Positions 5,793 through 8,415 of a stretch of DNA of 8,415 bases are shown here, piece after piece. Within the stretch, counting starts at the first letter, position 1. The number at the start of each line of letters is the position of its first letter. A model generated the notes under the pieces. It was not told the DNA's origin and made no database searches. It worked only from the letters and a program-made list of their open reading frames with translations. Source of the DNA: Thermoplasmata archaeon (GTDB lineage Archaea; Thermoplasmatota; Thermoplasmata; Halarchaeoplasmatales; Halarchaeoplasmataceae); assembly GCA_019594025.1 (NCBI GenBank), contig JAFDUB010000074.1:1-8415 (forward strand). The letters are read 5' to 3'. The translations under genes were made by a program, and so were the position numbers.

Positions 5793-7208
5793 TCACTCAG
5801 CCTTTTTAGGTGTATATTTTACTTCAACCGCACCGGTTCCTTGGGTGATCGGCTGTCCTACGATGATGTTTTCCGCCACACCGTCCAACTTATCTACCTC
5901 TCCGACGATAGCCGCCCTGAGAAGATGGGTGCTGGTTATTTCGAAAGCCGCCCTAGCGAGTACGCTCGTTTTCTTCCCTGAAACTCCGTGACGCCCGATG
6001 GCCTTTATATCTCCTTCGTTGGTCATCATATCCGCTACCAGCATTATGTGCCTAACATCTACGTCGAGACCCTGTTCATTTAGAGTGTCGAGAGCTTCTT
6101 TAATAATAGAATTCCTAGCCGCTTCAACACCCAGTACGTCGTATACCTCCACCGGGCTGTTGGATGTAGTGTTTGTAATATCCACACCCTCTATCTTTAA
6201 AACTTCTGCAAGATTAGATCCTTCTGTAAAGATTATATGCTCACCTTTGGTGTCCCGTATAACCGCCCTTTTTACCCCCTTTAAACCTTTTATTTTCGTT
6301 ACTTTTGCTTGTTCAACATCATTATGAAGAAGGGCGTACTTCGGTTCATCTTGAGTTATAAAAACATTTCCACCCTTTAACTCAACGTTTCCTTTGATGT
6401 ATCTAGATTTTTTTAATTGTTTTACGATATTTTCAGGTTTAAGCTCCAGTGACTCAAGTTTTTTAGTGTCCGGCTTGATGACCACCTTCATCTCCGACAT
6501 ATCTAGGTCCACTTCCGCAATATCTATCAAACGAGTAACTTCCAGCTCGGAACCGATCTTTTTCGCCATTTTCCGGTCCTTCTTTATATCGTCCTCGAGG
6601 TGCACTTCCATCATAGGCGTGCTGGGTACTTTACGAGCATCTACCACCTCTATCATTCTTGGAAGACCTTGTGTCACACCGATTTCCGCAACACCCGCAT
6701 AGTGGAAAGTCTTCATAGTCATCTGCGTTCCGGGTTCGCCTATGGACTGAGCGCTAACGATACCTATGGATTCCTTCGGATCTATCTTTCGGTTTTCAAA
6801 CCGTTCCGTTATTAAATCGATAATCAGCGGAAAATCTTCCTCGTCGATTTCTTCCTCATCTATCTTTTTTGCAGCATCTTCAAGAATCGCCCTAGGAAGA
6901 GAGTAATCCTTTTCCTCACAGATATCTTTAAGCTTTTTAGCGGTCCCTTTCAAAGGCTCAAACTTTTCAGGGATGGTATATATCTCTTCTTTCTTTTTCT
7001 TCTTTTTCTTTTTCTTACGTTTTTTCTTTCTACCTATTTTATCCCGTATCTCATTTGCCTTCTTTTTAGTTCCAACTATCTTCTTCAACTCGTCGATAGA
7101 AGCTGCCTTTACATCACCTAACAGCATATCGGCATATGCAAGCTTAGTAGCTAGGTCCTCATCTAAACCCCTTCTAATCAAGGCGTTAATGGTATCTTTC
7201 TTTGCCAT
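5793..7208 (-). CDS. rpoA2: DNA-directed RNA polymerase subunit A'' (C-terminal half of the largest subunit)
   Basis: Carries the C-terminal part of the split archaeal largest subunit, including the trigger loop that closes over the incoming NTP. Conserved core: PKESIGIVSAQSIGEPGTQM at 144-163 and the trigger loop MKTFHYAGVAEIGVTQGLP at 165-183. Also seen are EVVDARK (187-193) and, near the C-terminus, HIMLVADMMTNEGDIKAIGR (387-406) and VLARAAFE (416-423). At 471 residues it is longer than the roughly 380-400 usual for A''. The excess is N-terminal: residues 1-58 look like a helix-hairpin-helix-type domain (LIRRGLDEDLATKLAYADML...IDELKKIVG), followed by a lysine run at 61-73. The ATG at 7208 overlaps the rpoA1 stop (TGATG) and has a G-rich ribosome site, so the long form is the real start rather than an overcall. 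The core call is certain; the role of the extension is unknown. Confidence 0.96.
   Translation of the reverse strand: MAKKDTINALIRRGLDEDLATKLAYADMLLGDVKAASIDELKKIVGTKKKANEIRDKIGRKKKRKKKKKKKKKEEIYTIPEKFEPLKGTAKKLKDICEEKDYSLPRAILEDAAKKIDEEEIDEEDFPLIIDLITERFENRKIDPKESIGIVSAQSIGEPGTQMTMKTFHYAGVAEIGVTQGLPRMIEVVDARKVPSTPMMEVHLEDDIKKDRKMAKKIGSELEVTRLIDIAEVDLDMSEMKVVIKPDTKKLESLELKPENIVKQLKKSRYIKGNVELKGGNVFITQDEPKYALLHNDVEQAKVTKIKGLKGVKRAVIRDTKGEHIIFTEGSNLAEVLKIEGVDITNTTSNSPVEVYDVLGVEAARNSIIKEALDTLNEQGLDVDVRHIMLVADMMTNEGDIKAIGRHGVSGKKTSVLARAAFEITSTHLLRAAIVGEVDKLDGVAENIIVGQPITQGTGAVEVKYTPKKAE
6990..7028 (-). repeat. Low-complexity lysine-coding tract in rpoA2
   Basis: Mixed AAA/AAG codons encode K61-K73 with a single arginine at 64, flanked by G-R and E-E. 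On the plus strand this is a C/T-only tract broken by one ACG. It links the N-terminal extension to the A'' core and is probably a flexible, positively charged, nucleic-acid-touching linker. Homopolymer runs of up to six bases make it a plausible spot for sequencing or slippage errors, but the frame is intact. Confidence 0.75.
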
Positions 7209-8320
7209 CAGGCACCACCCCCTCTCTTAGCGGCTTTGAGTTCGGTGATAATATCGTCGATATCTATAGCCTTTCCCTTTTTACTCCTCATCGGATCTAT
7301 TCCGTCTTCTCCAAATTCAAATTGTATCATGGTGTCGCCGGTATTTCTAACCGATCCGTCGTTATACACCATCAGATCTTCCATGGCATGTATAAGCCGT
7401 CTCTGCATGTATCCCGAGCGGCTGGTACGGACGGCAGTATCTACCAAGCTTTCCCGGCCCGCCATGCTGTGGAAAAAGAACTCCACTGGGTTCAACCCTT
7501 CTTTGTAGGATGATTTTACGAAACCTCTAGCATCCGTTCCCAATGCTCCCCTCTCGAAGTGTGACAGTGTGCGTTCTTCGTAACCTCGACTAGGCCGCTC
7601 GCCCCTGATCGCCTGCTGTCCCAATGCACCGGCCATCTGGGTTAGATTTAACATGCTGGCCCTTGCACCGGTCTTAGCCATAACCACCGAGTTGTTACCC
7701 AACCCGAGGTGTCTACTAGCTATGTCACCGACGTTGTCTCTAGCCTTACCCGTCTCTTTCAAAGCCATCACTTCTAAAGTCTCCTTGAGGTCTCTACCTG
7801 GCATTTGTTCCAGCTCTCCATCCCGGTAGGCCTCTGCATATCCTTTCACTTTTTCGGCAGCTTTCGTCAGCACTTCTTTCATCTGTTGTCTTGCTTTGTT
7901 AGGTACGTCCTCGTCACTTATGGCTGTTGTAAATCCTCTTAAAGTGATCACACCTAAAGAGATGGTGGTTATCTTATTTATGAACATTCGGGCCTTATCG
8001 GTCCCCATATCCCGTGCTATCTTGTCAACCACTTCTCCTTTGAAGGCACCAACGGCGTTCTCATCTATCGTCCCCGTCTTAAGATAACCGTCTTCTATCG
8101 ATACGTATGCATCATACTCACAGTCTTCTTTCAGACATTCATCACAGTTCTCACATATTGACGCTCTGAACTCAAGATTTAAATCATCGGGAAGGAAATG
8201 ACTGAATATCTCCTTACCATACCACATCTTTTCACCGTCAACCTCCACCGAAGGGGGAAACTTTTCCGTTTTTATATTCGAGAATACACTGACTACTTCC
8301 CTTCGGGTAAAAATGGGATT
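7208..8320 (-). CDS. rpoA1: DNA-directed RNA polymerase subunit A', C-terminal fragment (broken at 5' end)
   Basis: This is the last 370 residues of A', the N-terminal part of the largest polymerase subunit; full archaeal A' proteins are about 870-900. The first authentic residues are NPIFTRREVV, at a point in the family where about 60 residues should separate them from the catalytic NADFDGD motif. Numbered from that Asn: LPDDLNLEF at 43-51; a Cys set (C56, C59, C62, C67) that may bind zinc; GLGNNSVVMAKTGARAS at 206-222 in the pore/funnel region; bridge helix NPVEFFFHSMAGRESLVDT at 277-295 with VRTSRSGYMQRRL at 297-309; NTGDTMIQFEFGEDG at 326-340. It overlaps rpoA2 by 1 nt. The frame stays open to a TTG at 8380, but those 20 extra residues are the antisense of another part of A' and should not be annotated. 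No genuine start lies in the window. Confidence 0.95.
   Translation of the reverse strand, partial: NPIFTRREVVSVFSNIKTEKFPPSVEVDGEKMWYGKEIFSHFLPDDLNLEFRASICENCDECLKEDCEYDAYVSIEDGYLKTGTIDENAVGAFKGEVVDKIARDMGTDKARMFINKITTISLGVITLRGFTTAISDEDVPNKARQQMKEVLTKAAEKVKGYAEAYRDGELEQMPGRDLKETLEVMALKETGKARDNVGDIASRHLGLGNNSVVMAKTGARASMLNLTQMAGALGQQAIRGERPSRGYEERTLSHFERGALGTDARGFVKSSYKEGLNPVEFFFHSMAGRESLVDTAVRTSRSGYMQRRLIHAMEDLMVYNDGSVRNTGDTMIQFEFGEDGIDPMRSKKGKAIDIDDIITELKAAKRGGGA
7213..7222 (-). promoter_or_regulatory. Ribosome binding region of rpoA2
   Basis: GGGGGTGGTG on the minus strand is both the Gly-Gly-Gly end of A' and a G-rich Shine-Dalgarno-like site 4 nt before the rpoA2 ATG. With the TGATG stop-start overlap it indicates coupled synthesis of A' and A''. 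Confidence 0.55.
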
Positions 8321-8325
8321 TCGAC
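8314..8325. other. Inverted junction breaking rpoA1
   Basis: To the left, the minus strand encodes NPIFTRREVV of A'. To the right, the plus strand encodes DFDGDEMN of A'. The bases GATTTCG can belong to both sides: on the minus strand they cover the Asn codon and a following-upstream CGA (Arg, where the family has Lys/Arg), and on the plus strand the Asp-Phe codons. The breakpoint is therefore a short microhomology of a few bases, up to about ten, whose exact edge cannot be placed without the intact gene. Confidence 0.85.
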
Positions 8326-8415
8326 GGGGACGAGATGAACCTGCACGTGCTGCAGAGTGAGGAAGCAATGGCTGAAGCAAAGGTGATCATGAGGGTGCAG
8401 GAGAATATATTATCA
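8317..8415 (+). pseudogene. rpoA1: Inverted fragment of RNA polymerase A' with the catalytic Asp motif
   Basis: The plus strand encodes 33 residues beginning DFDGDEMNLHVLQSEEA and ending RVQENILS, open to the window edge. This is the Mg-binding active-site motif of A' (usually NADFDGDEMNLHVPQ) and the segment after it. It lies on the strand opposite to the rest of rpoA1, immediately next to the point where the minus-strand gene stops being homologous. Just upstream in this frame is a TAA at 8308-8310, so it cannot be expressed as part of a full A' in this arrangement. One residue departs from the family: Leu where HVPQ has Pro. See the junction entry for explanations. Confidence 0.9.

Noticed and set aside
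5998..6327. Plus-strand ORFs at 5998-6327 and 6394-6702.
   Set aside because: Antisense shadows of rpoA2; Ser/Phe-rich composition arises from the complement of Lys/Glu/Arg codons.
6973..7230. Plus-strand ORF with a phenylalanine run that might look like a membrane or signal segment.
   Set aside because: It is the complement of the lysine tract and HhH-like region of rpoA2, not a gene.
8321..8380. Extension of the minus-strand A' ORF to TTG 8380 as a real N-terminus.
   Set aside because: Its 20 residues are the reverse complement of the plus-strand A' segment DGDEMNLHVLQSEE and have no sense of their own.
1..8415. CRISPR arrays, insertion sequences, tRNA or rRNA genes, defence systems.
   Set aside because: No regularly spaced repeats, transposase, structural RNA pattern or defence gene was seen. 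The coding sequence is nearly continuous, and the longest gene-free gap is 68 bp.

Overview
The window is archaeal and most likely euryarchaeal. RNA polymerase subunit A is split into A' and A'' genes. It is followed by the archaeal cluster rpoA1-rpoA2-rpl30e-nusA. An archaeosine (tRNA G+15) radical SAM enzyme lies beside it. Genes are packed tightly, with GGAGG/GGTGA ribosome binding sites and TATA-type promoters. I cannot name the species. An uncultured lineage known from metagenome or single-cell data (MSBL1-like, for example) is possible but is only a guess.

Left part, plus strand (1-3994): two abutting redox genes. The first is the 3' part of a NuoF/HydB-type NADH-oxidising flavoprotein subunit; its start lies outside the window. 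The second is a 950-residue fusion of a NuoG/HydA-like [2Fe-2S] domain, a GltD/NfnB-like FAD/NAD(P)H oxidoreductase, a ferredoxin domain that has lost one of its two clusters, and a shrunken molybdopterin-oxidoreductase-like tail. Together they look like subunits of a soluble multi-subunit NADH/NADPH/ferredoxin complex. The closest described architecture I know is the Stn-type electron-bifurcating transhydrogenase. No hydrogenase H-cluster domain or complete molybdenum domain is present in the window.

Middle, plus strand (4024-5037): a RaSEA-type radical SAM protein (archaeosine synthesis), probably with its own promoter. Its end overlaps by 30 bp the end of the convergent nusA.

Right part, minus strand (5008 to about 8320): read in transcription order, rpoA1 (3' part), rpoA2, rpl30e and nusA. 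rpoA1 and rpoA2 overlap as TGATG. A good TATA box sits before rpl30e. The A'' protein carries an unusual N-terminal helix-hairpin-helix-like extension and a lysine run.

Right edge (about 8317-8415): the most striking point. The minus-strand A' gene stops making sense at about 8320. From 8317 to the last base the PLUS strand encodes an earlier part of the same protein, including the catalytic DFDGD motif. rpoA1 is therefore broken by an inverted junction: either a small in-place inversion or, more likely, a chimera from amplification or assembly at a contig end. An annotation that extends the minus ORF to 8380 carries 20 false N-terminal residues.
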